Positions 1 through 6,283 of a DNA stretch of 11,982 nt are shown in pieces. The notes under the pieces were generated by a model. The model was not told the DNA's origin, ran no database searches, and was given only the letters and a program-made list of their open reading frames with translations. This DNA is from DASPXY01 sp038227745 (GTDB lineage: Bacteria > Planctomycetota > Planctomycetia > Gemmatales > Gemmataceae). How positions within the stretch are numbered: the first letter of the stretch is position 1; every line of letters begins with the position of its first letter. The position numbers and the translations under genes are program-made. The stretch covers positions 1-11,982 of the forward strand of contig JBBRPS010000265.1 of the NCBI GenBank assembly GCA_038227745.1, in the 5' to 3' direction.

Positions 1-19
1 GCGCCTGGCTTGCCGTTTC

Positions 20-61
20 GCGCTCGCGCGGGACGGTCTCGCGCGAGCGCTACCGATTTTT
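20..61 (+). terminator. GC-rich perfect inverted repeat with T-run, possible terminator of an upstream gene
   Basis: A perfect 11-bp inverted repeat (arms 20-30 and 40-50, built on CGCTCGCGCG) encloses a 9-nt loop. Five T residues follow at 57-61, six bases after the stem. The stem is strong enough for an intrinsic terminator, but the T-run is short and displaced. It could equally be a dispersed palindromic repeat. The upstream gene lies outside the window, so its role cannot be fixed. Confidence 0.35.
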
Positions 62-72
62 CCGTTACCCTC

Positions 73-101
73 TTGCAACTCGGACCGCGGATTGAAATAA
101 T
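73..101 (+). promoter_or_regulatory. Sigma70-like promoter upstream of rplY
   Basis: TTGCAA (73-78, 4 of 6 matches to TTGACA) is followed after exactly 17 bp by AATAAT (96-101, 5 of 6 matches to TATAAT). The local sequence is AT-rich in an otherwise GC-rich window. Transcription would start near 107-109, which puts the terminator hairpin at 129-162 inside the rplY leader. This is a by-eye call with no experimental support. Confidence 0.45.
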
Positions 102-115
102 AACTCCCTCTCATC

Positions 116-142
116 ATGGAACAATCCCGGAACACCCGCTGA
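116..142 (+). other. Eight-codon leader ORF in front of rplY (speculative)
   Basis: ATG at 116 opens an eight-residue frame, MEQSRNTR, that stops with TGA at 140-142. It begins just after the predicted start of transcription, runs through the left arm of the terminator hairpin and stops in its loop. That geometry is what translation-coupled attenuation would need. However, there is no visible Shine-Dalgarno sequence, and a short ORF can occur by chance. No run of regulatory codons is apparent. Confidence 0.15.
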
Positions 143-162
143 GGGCGGGGTGTTCCCTTTTT
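129..162 (+). terminator. Intrinsic terminator or attenuator just upstream of rplY
   Basis: GGAACACCC (129-137) pairs with GGGTGTTCC (148-156). Two more G-C pairs (138-139 with 145-146) form across a bulged G147 and close a five-base loop. A run of five T (158-162) follows almost at once, then a further T-rich stretch. This is the clearest Rho-independent terminator in the window. It ends about 32 bases before the rplY start codon. If the promoter at 73-101 is real, it is an attenuator within the rplY leader; otherwise it ends transcription from an upstream gene. Confidence 0.65.
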
Positions 163-194
163 GTTTTCTTGGCGGGCCTTCAGGAGTCGTCATC

Positions 195-833
195 ATGGCC
201 GAGTCGGTTGTCCTGGTCAGCAAGAAGCGCGAGCCGCACGGCTCCGCCGAGGCCCGCCGCCTGCGCCGCGGCGGCCACATCCCCGGCGTCCTCTACGGGC
301 ACAAGGAGGAGACCATCCCCCTGGCCGTCCCGAAGGACGAGTTCACCAAGGCCCTGCGGCTCGGCGCCCGCGTCATCGACCTGCAGCACGACGGCATGCA
401 GGAGAAGGCCCTTATCCGCGAGGTCCAGTTCGACCACCTCGGGCTCGACGTCCTGCACGTCGATTTCGCCCGCGTCAGCGTCGATGAACGGATCAAGCTC
501 GAAATACGCATCGAGCTGCGCGGCACCGCCCCCGGCGTCAGCGGCGGCGGCGTGCTCGACCAGCCCCTGCACAATCTGAACGTCGAGTGCCCGGCCATCA
601 GCGTGCCGGAGTCGATCCGCGTCAACATCGGCGAGCTGCAGATCGGCGGCGTCATCCACGTGCGCGACCTGACCCTGCCGCCCGGCGTGACGGCCCTGAA
701 CGACCCCGACGCCATCGTCGTCCACATGACCGCGCCGGCCGTCGATGCCGAGGCCGCGGTCGGACCTGCCGCCGAGCAGGCCGAGCCGGAAGTCATTACC
801 AAGGGCAAGGGCGAAGGGGAGGAGGGCGAGTAA
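195..833 (+). CDS. rplY: Large ribosomal subunit protein bL25, long CTC/TL5 form
   Basis: This is the 5S-rRNA-binding protein of the large subunit central protuberance. The 212-residue product is the long two-domain form. An N-terminal L25 domain (about 1-94) carries the RRLRRGGHIPGVLYG segment at 21-35 and ends near HVDFARV (88-94). A C-terminal TL5/CTC beta domain (about 97-182) follows, then an Ala/Glu-rich tail ending KGEGEEGE. E. coli bL25 has only the first domain (about 94 residues). ATG at 195 is chosen because AGGAG lies at 182-186, eight bases upstream. A GTG at 150 extends the frame but lies inside the terminator hairpin. The gap to pth is 20 bases, so the two are probably co-transcribed, as rplY-pth pairs often are. 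Confidence 0.95.
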   Translation: MAESVVLVSKKREPHGSAEARRLRRGGHIPGVLYGHKEETIPLAVPKDEFTKALRLGARVIDLQHDGMQEKALIREVQFDHLGLDVLHVDFARVSVDERIKLEIRIELRGTAPGVSGGGVLDQPLHNLNVECPAISVPESIRVNIGELQIGGVIHVRDLTLPPGVTALNDPDAIVVHMTAPAVDAEAAVGPAAEQAEPEVITKGKGEGEEGE

Positions 834-853
834 CCCTCGTCCGCGGCGGAGCC

Positions 854-1411
854 ATGAAGGTCATCGTTGGCCTGGGCAACCCCGGCGGCAAGTACCACGG
901 CACCCGGCACAACGTCGGCTTCGCCGTGGTCGATGCCCTGGCCAAGAGCCCCGACGCCGGCTCCTTTCAGGGCCGGTTCCAGGCCGACGTCGCCGAGTTG
1001 CGCGTCGAAGGAGAAAAGGTGCTCCTCGTCAAGCCGCAGACCTTCATGAACCTGAGCGGCCGGTCGGTGCGGCAGGTCGTGGACTTCTACCAGGTTGCGG
1101 TGGAGGACGTGCTGGTGGTCTGCGACGACATCAACCTGCCGCTGGGCAAGCTGCGTTTCCGGGCGAAGGGGACGCACGGCGGGCACAACGGCCTGCGCGA
1201 CATCCAGAACCACCTGGGCACCACCGAGTACCCGCGGCTGCGGATCGGCGTGGGGGCGCCCGAGGCGGACGAGACGGTCGATCACGTGCTGGGGCGCTTC
1301 CGGCCGACCGAGAAGCCGGTGATCGAGGAGGCGCTGCAAATCGCCGTGCAGGCCGCCGACGCCTGGATCCGCAAGGGCATCCAGGAGTGCATGAATCAGT
1401 ACAATGGGTGA
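854..1411 (+). CDS. pth: Peptidyl-tRNA hydrolase
   Basis: Pth cleaves the ester bond of peptidyl-tRNAs that drop off ribosomes, recycling tRNA in the cytosol. The 185-residue length is normal for bacterial Pth. Signature elements are present in order: GLGNPG (6-11) and YHGTRHNVGF (14-23) with catalytic His19. KPQTFMNLSG (60-69) follows with substrate-contacting Asn66, then VCDDINLP (89-96) with Asp92, and KGTHGGHNGL (105-114) with His111 and Asn112. These correspond to E. coli His20, Asn68, Asp93, His113 and Asn114. The start is the only plausible one, with GGAG at 848-851, rather close to the ATG. It follows rplY by 20 bases and is separated from rpsF by a palindromic repeat at 1425-1457. 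Confidence 0.97.
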   Translation: MKVIVGLGNPGGKYHGTRHNVGFAVVDALAKSPDAGSFQGRFQADVAELRVEGEKVLLVKPQTFMNLSGRSVRQVVDFYQVAVEDVLVVCDDINLPLGKLRFRAKGTHGGHNGLRDIQNHLGTTEYPRLRIGVGAPEADETVDHVLGRFRPTEKPVIEEALQIAVQAADAWIRKGIQECMNQYNG

Positions 1412-1424
1412 ACCCCGCCAGGGG

Positions 1425-1457
1425 AAGCCCACCCGCTGCGACGGGTGGGCTTGAGGG
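1425..1457. repeat. Intergenic palindrome, family copy 1 (pth-rpsF gap)
   Basis: AAGCCCACCCG (1425-1435) and CGGGTGGGCTT (1442-1452) form a perfect 11-bp stem around the loop CTGCGA. The right flank continues GAGGG, matching the CCCCTC left flank of the copy at 6768-6801. The two copies are nearly identical in the core and differ mainly by C/T or G/A changes. No T-run follows on the + strand, so a simple intrinsic terminator is unlikely. It may act as an mRNA stability or processing element between pth and rpsF, or be a REP-like repeat. Confidence 0.75.
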
Positions 1458-1488
1458 ATAATAACCATCACGACCGGGTGATCACACG

Positions 1489-1935
1489 ATGGCAAGTAAC
1501 GTCTACGAGTGCATGTTCCTGCTCGACACGAACAAGGTGTCCGGCGATGTGCAGAATGCGACCAAGCAACTCCAGACCCTGCTGGAGAAGAACCAGGCCG
1601 AGGTCCTCGCCAGTCGGCCTTGGGACGAGCGTCGCCTGACCTACTCGATCGGCAAGCACAAGAAGGGCCTGTATTATCTGACCTACTTCCGCACCGAGGG
1701 GAAGAACCTGGTCAACCTCAAGCGCGACTGTGCGCTGAACGAGATGATCCTGCGGCACCTGATCCTCAAGGTCGAACCGAAGATGGTCGATACGATGCTC
1801 ACGCTGGCCCGCGACGAGCACGCCATGGCCCTGCAGATGATCCACGACGACGGGTCCGACGACACGCACGGCGGCGGTCGGCCCGAGGGCGGCCGCGAGC
1901 GTCGCGGCGGCCGCCGACACGACGACGACAAGTAG
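1489..1935 (+). CDS. rpsF: Small ribosomal subunit protein bS6
   Basis: bS6 binds 16S rRNA in the platform of the small subunit, normally as a heterodimer with bS18. The 148-residue product begins MASNVYECMFLLDTNK. It contains the family's WDERRLTYSIGKHKKGLYYLTYF segment (about 44-66, written here only as a landmark) and the NEMILRHLILKV helix-strand near 85-96. A ferredoxin-like core of about 100 residues is followed by a Gly/Arg/Asp-rich disordered tail (about 121-148), longer than in E. coli. The ATG is the first in frame after a stop. No good Shine-Dalgarno is visible, only GGGTG about ten bases upstream. The next gene is ssb, with its own promoter in the spacer. The usual partner gene rpsR is not in this cluster. 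Confidence 0.96.
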   Translation: MASNVYECMFLLDTNKVSGDVQNATKQLQTLLEKNQAEVLASRPWDERRLTYSIGKHKKGLYYLTYFRTEGKNLVNLKRDCALNEMILRHLILKVEPKMVDTMLTLARDEHAMALQMIHDDGSDDTHGGGRPEGGRERRGGRRHDDDK

Positions 1936-2020
1936 GCCGGCGGACGCCCCTCCCTTCCGCACCCGCGGCAGGGTCCGCCCTCATCGACAAGAGATCGGCG
2001 CGGCGCGTGACCGATTGACG

Positions 2021-2050
2021 TTGCACGGCCTCGGCGGACGGATGTATACT
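2021..2050 (+). promoter_or_regulatory. Promoter for ssb-rplI
   Basis: TATACT (2045-2050) matches the -10 consensus in 5 of 6 positions and sits in the only AT-rich spot of the rpsF-ssb gap. TTGCAC (2021-2026) lies 18 bp upstream as a weak -35 element. A better-looking TTGACG at 2015-2020 is too far away, at 24 bp. Transcription would begin near 2057, giving a leader of about 70 bases before the ssb start at 2127. Confidence 0.5.
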
Positions 2051-2126
2051 ATAGCCTTCAATCCCGGCCGCTGTGGGTCGGGAAGGGTTCCGGCTGCTGC
2101 TTTTCTTGCTCTCTGAGGGTGCCCAC

Positions 2127-2636
2127 ATGGCGAATTTGAACAAGGTGATGCTGATCGGTCGGCTGACGCGCGATCCGGAGACGCGGACGTTCACGAATGG
2201 CGGCAAAGTTGCCAAGTTCGGCTTTGCGGTTTCCAATCGCAAGAAGCTGCCGGACGGCACCTGGGGCGAAGAACCGGTCTTTGTCGACGTGTCCGCCTTC
2301 AATCGGGAGACCGGGCGCAAGCTCGCCGACCTGGTCGAGCAGTACATGCACAAGGGCCACCAGTTCTACATCGAGGGCCACCTGGTCTTCGAGCAGTGGG
2401 AGAAGGACGGCCAGAAGCAGTCGAAGCTGCGCGTCGTCATGGACGACTTCCAGTTCCTCGAACCGCGCCAGGACGGCGGCGCCCCAGGCGAAGGCGGCCA
2501 GCGCTCCCAGCAGGCGCGTAAGCCCGCCGCGGCTCCGGCGGCCCGGCCCGCTGCCTCGCCCCCGATGGAACCGAACTACGACGAACCGGCACACTCGGGA
2601 CCGGGCGGCGGCACGGAAGAGGAAATCCCGTTCTGA
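2127..2636 (+). CDS. ssb: Single-stranded DNA-binding protein
   Basis: SSB coats single-stranded DNA during replication, repair and recombination, and recruits partner enzymes through its C-terminal tip. The 169-residue product has an OB fold (about 1-112) starting MANLNKVMLIGRLTRDPE, with VFVDVSAFNRETGRKLADLV in the middle. A flexible Gly/Gln/Pro/Ala-rich linker follows (about 113-160). The protein ends EEEIPF, the canonical acidic tip that docks RecQ, RecO, primase and others. ATG 2127 is preferred over an in-frame GTG at 2073, because GAGG at 2115-2118 lies eight bases upstream and the OB fold starts here. It neighbours rpsF, rplI and dnaB, the usual context for ssb. Confidence 0.97.
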   Translation: MANLNKVMLIGRLTRDPETRTFTNGGKVAKFGFAVSNRKKLPDGTWGEEPVFVDVSAFNRETGRKLADLVEQYMHKGHQFYIEGHLVFEQWEKDGQKQSKLRVVMDDFQFLEPRQDGGAPGEGGQRSQQARKPAAAPAARPAASPPMEPNYDEPAHSGPGGGTEEEIPF

Positions 2637-2675
2637 GCGGTCGCCGAGTCCCGGCACCCAGCAACAGGTGTACTC

Positions 2676-3260
2676 ATGGCAGCAAAGACCCCCAAACCGG
2701 TGAAGATCAAAACCCGCCGTCAGGTCAGCAAGGGCAGCCACGGCGGCATGCAGCTGGTCCTGACCGAGGACGTGCAGCACCTCGGCAAGCAGGGCGACCT
2801 CGTCGAGGTCAGGCCGGGCTACGGCCGCAACTACCTGGTGCCCAACGGCAAGGCGACCGTGCCGACGACGCACAACCTGCGCCTCCTGGATCGCTACAAG
2901 CAGCGCGTGAGCCAGGCCCGCGAGGCGCGGGTCGCCGACCTCAAGGTCCTCGTCGAGCAGATTCACCGCCTGCCGCGCGTCGACATCCCGACGACCGAGG
3001 AGAAGAAGGGCTACTCGCTGCCGAGCATCACCATCCAGGCCAACGCCAACCCCGAAGGCCACCTGTACGGCTCGGTCGGCGCCCCGGAGATCTCCAAAAT
3101 GCTCTACGGCAAGAACCTCCGCGTCGAGCCGGACATGGTTCGGCTGCACGGGCCGATCAAGGAATGCGCCCTGTACGAGGTGGACCTGACGCTGGGCTAC
3201 GACATCCAGACGAAGGTCGCCGTCGTCGTCGTGCCGCTCATCCAGACCGAGAAGAAGTAA
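2676..3260 (+). CDS. rplI: Large ribosomal subunit protein bL9 with basic N-terminal extension
   Basis: bL9 binds 23S rRNA near the L1 stalk and helps maintain reading frame. In this 194-residue product the canonical protein starts at about residue 25 (MQLVLTEDVQHLGKQGD). The rRNA-binding loop GYGRNYLVPNGKA is at 48-60. A long connecting helix (about 66-100) and the C-terminal domain ending LVVVPLIQTEKK-like beta strands follow. Residues 1-24 are a Lys/Arg-rich extension absent from E. coli bL9. ATG 2676 is chosen because AGGTG at 2666-2670 is properly spaced. An internal ATG at 2748 would give the classical length but has poor ribosome-binding context. As I recall, similar extensions occur in planctomycete bL9. 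It lies 39 bases after ssb. Confidence 0.95.
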   Translation: MAAKTPKPVKIKTRRQVSKGSHGGMQLVLTEDVQHLGKQGDLVEVRPGYGRNYLVPNGKATVPTTHNLRLLDRYKQRVSQAREARVADLKVLVEQIHRLPRVDIPTTEEKKGYSLPSITIQANANPEGHLYGSVGAPEISKMLYGKNLRVEPDMVRLHGPIKECALYEVDLTLGYDIQTKVAVVVVPLIQTEKK

Positions 3261-3298
3261 CGAACGGCGCGGCCCTCTGCACGTTCGCAAAGCGATGC

Positions 3299-3318
3299 AG
3301 CGGCAGCCGCCTGCCGCT
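3299..3318 (+). promoter_or_regulatory. Perfect short hairpin in the rplI-dnaB gap
   Basis: AGCGGCAG (3299-3306) and CTGCCGCT (3311-3318) are perfect inverse complements around a four-base CCGC loop. The hairpin ends 20 bases before the strong GGAGGTGA ribosome-binding site of dnaB (3339-3346). There is no T-run, so it is not an ordinary terminator. It may shape the dnaB leader or mark an mRNA processing point. In DNA this rich in GC, an 8-bp stem can also arise by chance. Confidence 0.35.
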
Positions 3319-3349
3319 CGCCGCTCATCGCCAGGGACGGAGGTGAGCC

Positions 3350-6193
3350 ATGACGCAGGAGCAGGAAGGGTCGGTACGTCTCCCCCCCCAGAACCTCGAC
3401 GCCGAGCGCAGCGTCCTCGGCGGCATCCTGCGCGACAATGCCGTCCTCGATGATGTCGTCCAGATCGTCCGCACCGCCAACTTCTACACCGACGCCCACC
3501 AGAAGATCTTCGAGGCCTGCATCAAGCTGCGCGACCGCAGCGACGCCATCGACCTCGTCACGCTTGCCGAGTACCTCAAGGAACAGAGGCAGATCGAGGA
3601 CATCGGCGGCTACCCGTACCTGCACGACCTGTGGGACGCCATCCCTACCGCCGCCAACGCCGTCTTCCACGCCCGCATCGTCCGCGACAAGGCGCTGGTG
3701 CGCAACCTCATCCACGCCAGCACGGAGATCCTCCGCGACGCCTACGACCAGGCGATGCCCGCCAACGAACTGCTCGAAGGGGCCGAGCGCAAAATCTTCG
3801 ACATCGCGCAGATGGGCGTGACCGGCCAGTACATCAGCCTGCAGGCGGCTCTCGACGAGGCCTACCGGCGCATTGACGTGCGCACCCAGCGCGGGCCGAT
3901 GGCGGTCAGCGGCATCGCCACGGGTTTCGTGGACCTGGACGAGAAGACGGCCGGGCTGCAGAACAGCGAGCTGATCATCATCGCGGCACGCCCGAGCGTC
4001 GGCAAATGCCTGGTCTTCGATTCCGAGATCGTCTGCGCCGACGGGAGCGTGGCGACCCTTGAGGAACTGTACCGTCGGCGGCAGGCCCGCCTGTTCACGC
4101 TGCGCGACGACCTGCGTTTGACGCTCACGGCACCCGACGCTTATGTGGATGACGGCGTCAAGCCCGTCTGCCGTGTGACGACGGGACTCGGGCGGCGCGT
4201 GGAAGCCACTCTCGCGCACCCGTTTTTGACGCTCGATGGCTGGAAGCGGTTGGAGGAATTGAATCCGGGCGATCACGTCGCCGTCCCGCGCATTCTGCCC
4301 GTGTTCGGCGAGGAAACGCTGAGAGAGTGCGAGGTCAAGCTCCTCGGCTACTTCCTTGGCGACGGTGGGCTGACGGATTCCACGCCGGAGTTCACCAACT
4401 CGAATCCGCAGCTGCGCGCCGACTTCGCCGGGGCGATCGCGGAGTTCGGGGCGGTGAAAGTGCGCGCGGAAAACCTGGACGGCCCGCGGACGGCATCGCT
4501 CTGCGTCTCGGGGGACGGAGAGTTCATCGCCACGCACAGGACGGAGTTCGGCCGTCGCCTCAAGGAGGCTATCCGGTCCAGTCGGTGGACCGCCCGGGAC
4601 GTGGCCCGCAACGTGGGCGTTAGCCCTCCGCTGGTCTGCCTGTGGGGCCAAGGAGTGTGCGTGCCCAACCCCGACACCTTCGAGAAGTTGTGCAGGTTTC
4701 TCGGGGTCGAGGCGGCTGCTCTCGCGCCGCACGGCCTCCCCGCCATCAGTCGCCACAGCAAGAACCCGGTGACGCTGTGGCTGGTTGAACTCGGGCTGTG
4801 GGGCAAGGACGCGCACGCGAAGTTCATCCCCTCGGTCGCGTTCCGCCTGGTCCGCCCGCAAGTTGCCCTCCTGCTGAACCGCCTGTTCGCAACGGACGGC
4901 TGGGCGACAGTGCTGGCGAGCGGGGCCGGGCAACTCGGCTATTCCAGCGTCAGCGAACGCCTGGTCCGGCAGATCCAGCACCTGCTCCTGCGCTTCGGCA
5001 TCATCGCCGCGTTGAGGCGGCGCAGCGTGAAGTACAAGGGCACGCACAGGCGGGCCTGGCAGCTCGACATCACCGACCAGCAAGCGCTCCGCACCTTCGC
5101 CGCCGAGATCGGCATGTTCGGGAAGGAGGAAGCCCTGACCGGCGTGTTGCGGTCCCTTGACGGCAAGAAGTACAAGCCAAACCGCGACCTGATCCCCGTG
5201 GGCGTATGGGAGCGGTTGGCCGGGGCGAAAGCAGGTGAGTCGTGGTGCTCCGTGGCGCGGCGGGCCGGGTTCGGCGGCCACACCAACCTCCACGTCGGCA
5301 AACGGGGCCTGAGTCGGCACCGCCTCGAACGATTCGCCGCCACGCTCGGCGACGCGCGGTTGCAGGAGCTGGCCGCGAGCGACGTCTACTGGGACCGCAT
5401 CAAATCGATCGAACCCGCCGGCATGAAGCAGGTCTACGACCTGACGATCCCCGAGACGCACAACTTCGTCGCCAACGACGTCTGCGTCCACAACACGGCC
5501 TTCTCGCTGAACTTGATCCGTAATATGCTCATTCAGGAGCAGAAGTGCGTGTTCTTCGTCAGCCTGGAGCAGTCGCGGATCGAGCTGGCCGAGCGTATGC
5601 TGTGCAGCCAGGGGAAGGTCGATAGCCACCGGCTCCGCAAGGGCCACCTCAGTTCCGACGACATGCAGCGGCTGATCGAGGCGGGCGACCAGCTCAGCAA
5701 AGCCAAGCTGTTCATCGACGACAGCCCGGCGCAGGGGATGCTGCGCATCTCCGCCAACGCCCGCCGCCTGAAGATGCGCCAGGCCCTCGACATCGTGGTC
5801 ATCGACTACTTGCAGCTCATCGAGCCCGACAGCAAGCGCGACAGCCGTCAGGAGCAGGTCGCCAACATCTCGCGCCGCCTCAAGTTCCTCGCCAAGGAGC
5901 TGGAGATCCCCGTCGTCGCCCTGGCGCAGGTCAACCGCAGCTCCGAGGACCGCCAGGACCACAAGCCGCGATTGTCGGACTTAAGGGAGTCTGGAAGTAT
6001 AGAACAAGATGCGGACACCGTCATGCTCATGCACCGCCCCGAGGCGGAACCGGGCCAGCAGGGCGAGACCATCGAGATCATCATCGCCAAGCAGCGCAAC
6101 GGCCCGACCGACACCGTGACGCTCACCTTCCTCAAGCAGTTCATGCGCTTCGAGAACTTCGCCGTCGAGGCGCCGTTCAGCTACGGCCCCTGA
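3350..6193 (+). CDS. dnaB: Replicative DNA helicase DnaB, precursor interrupted by a P-loop intein
   Basis: DnaB is the hexameric ATP-driven helicase that unwinds DNA at the replication fork and interacts with primase. The 947-residue precursor consists of N-extein 1-219, intein 220-715 and C-extein 716-947; splicing would give a 451-residue helicase, a normal DnaB length. The N-extein starts PPQNLDAERSVLGGIL (about 12-27, primase-interacting domain) and ends in ARPSVGK. The C-extein resumes TAFSLNLIRNM, restoring Walker A GKT. Walker B is IVVIDYLQL (Asp819 of the precursor), the H4 region is RESGSIEQDAD (880-890), and the KQRNGPTDTVTL block follows. Without splicing the ATP site is broken, so helicase function depends on it. 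ATG 3350 has a strong GGAGGTGA site at 3339-3346. Confidence 0.97.
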   Translation: MTQEQEGSVRLPPQNLDAERSVLGGILRDNAVLDDVVQIVRTANFYTDAHQKIFEACIKLRDRSDAIDLVTLAEYLKEQRQIEDIGGYPYLHDLWDAIPTAANAVFHARIVRDKALVRNLIHASTEILRDAYDQAMPANELLEGAERKIFDIAQMGVTGQYISLQAALDEAYRRIDVRTQRGPMAVSGIATGFVDLDEKTAGLQNSELIIIAARPSVGKCLVFDSEIVCADGSVATLEELYRRRQARLFTLRDDLRLTLTAPDAYVDDGVKPVCRVTTGLGRRVEATLAHPFLTLDGWKRLEELNPGDHVAVPRILPVFGEETLRECEVKLLGYFLGDGGLTDSTPEFTNSNPQLRADFAGAIAEFGAVKVRAENLDGPRTASLCVSGDGEFIATHRTEFGRRLKEAIRSSRWTARDVARNVGVSPPLVCLWGQGVCVPNPDTFEKLCRFLGVEAAALAPHGLPAISRHSKNPVTLWLVELGLWGKDAHAKFIPSVAFRLVRPQVALLLNRLFATDGWATVLASGAGQLGYSSVSERLVRQIQHLLLRFGIIAALRRRSVKYKGTHRRAWQLDITDQQALRTFAAEIGMFGKEEALTGVLRSLDGKKYKPNRDLIPVGVWERLAGAKAGESWCSVARRAGFGGHTNLHVGKRGLSRHRLERFAATLGDARLQELAASDVYWDRIKSIEPAGMKQVYDLTIPETHNFVANDVCVHNTAFSLNLIRNMLIQEQKCVFFVSLEQSRIELAERMLCSQGKVDSHRLRKGHLSSDDMQRLIEAGDQLSKAKLFIDDSPAQGMLRISANARRLKMRQALDIVVIDYLQLIEPDSKRDSRQEQVANISRRLKFLAKELEIPVVALAQVNRSSEDRQDHKPRLSDLRESGSIEQDADTVMLMHRPEAEPGQQGETIEIIIAKQRNGPTDTVTLTFLKQFMRFENFAVEAPFSYGP
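4007..5494 (+). mobile_element. Large LAGLIDADG intein in the DnaB Walker A motif
   Basis: The element runs from Cys220 (intein residue 1) to Asn715 (residue 496). Splicing motifs are intact: block A CLVFDSEIVCADG, block B TLAH at intein 68-71, block F VYDLTIPETHNFVAND, and block G VCVHN followed by +1 Thr. The +1 nucleophile is therefore the P-loop threonine itself. Two LAGLIDADG helices, LLGYFLGDGG (112-121, Asp119) and LLNRLFATDGW (289-299, Asp297), retain their acidic residues, so the homing endonuclease may be active. Two HTH-like segments lie at about 181-235 (resembling XRE-type: WTARDVARNVGVS, then LWGQG) and 401-457 (WCSVARRAGF). By eye, codon use is less biased to G/C endings than in the exteins, consistent with horizontal entry. 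P-loop inteins are known in other DnaB proteins, including mycobacterial ones. Confidence 0.96.
5981..6010 (+). other. AT-rich rare-codon patch at the unoccupied RESG/SIEQD intein site of dnaB
   Basis: Ten consecutive codons encode LRESGSIEQD as TTA AGG GAG, TCT GGA AGT, ATA GAA CAA GAT. Only 11 of 30 bases are G or C, whereas the surrounding codons end almost entirely in G or C. The protein sequence is the conserved helicase H4 motif and is unchanged. The RESG/SIEQD junction is a well-known DnaB intein insertion point, as in Synechocystis DnaB. The composition is observed directly; its origin is inference. Confidence 0.7.
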
Positions 6194-6209
6194 GCCGCCC
6201 GGACTCGCG

Positions 6210-6239
6210 TTGTCAGCGGTCGGCCCCGCCCGGTATAGT
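6210..6239 (+). promoter_or_regulatory. Sigma70-like promoter for ispF
   Basis: TTGTCA (6210-6215, 5 of 6 matches to consensus) and TATAGT (6234-6239, 5 of 6 matches) are separated by 18 bp. They lie in the 90-base gap between dnaB and ispF. This is the best promoter match in the window. Transcription would start near 6246, about 38 bases before the ispF ATG. It suggests ispF, and perhaps cysS and the two genes after it, form a unit separate from dnaB. Confidence 0.6.
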
Positions 6240-6283
6240 GTCAGGGGATTGGTGACTTTCGCCACGAGGGCCTGACCATTGCC

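Noticed and set aside
150..194. GTG start for rplY at 150
   Set aside because: It lies inside the terminator hairpin and its T-run. The ATG at 195 has a clear AGGAG and matches the bL25 N-terminus.
1939..1979. Possible terminator between rpsF and ssb (GGCGGAC pairing with GTCCGCC)
   Set aside because: The 7-bp stem encloses a 27-base loop and there is no T-run, so it is within chance expectation for this composition.
3197..5962. Very long open frame on the minus strand, antisense to dnaB
   Set aside because: Long antisense frames are common opposite GC-rich genes with biased codons. The translation is rich in Leu, Val, Asp, Gly and Arg without recognisable motifs, and the plus strand encodes unmistakable DnaB and intein sequence.
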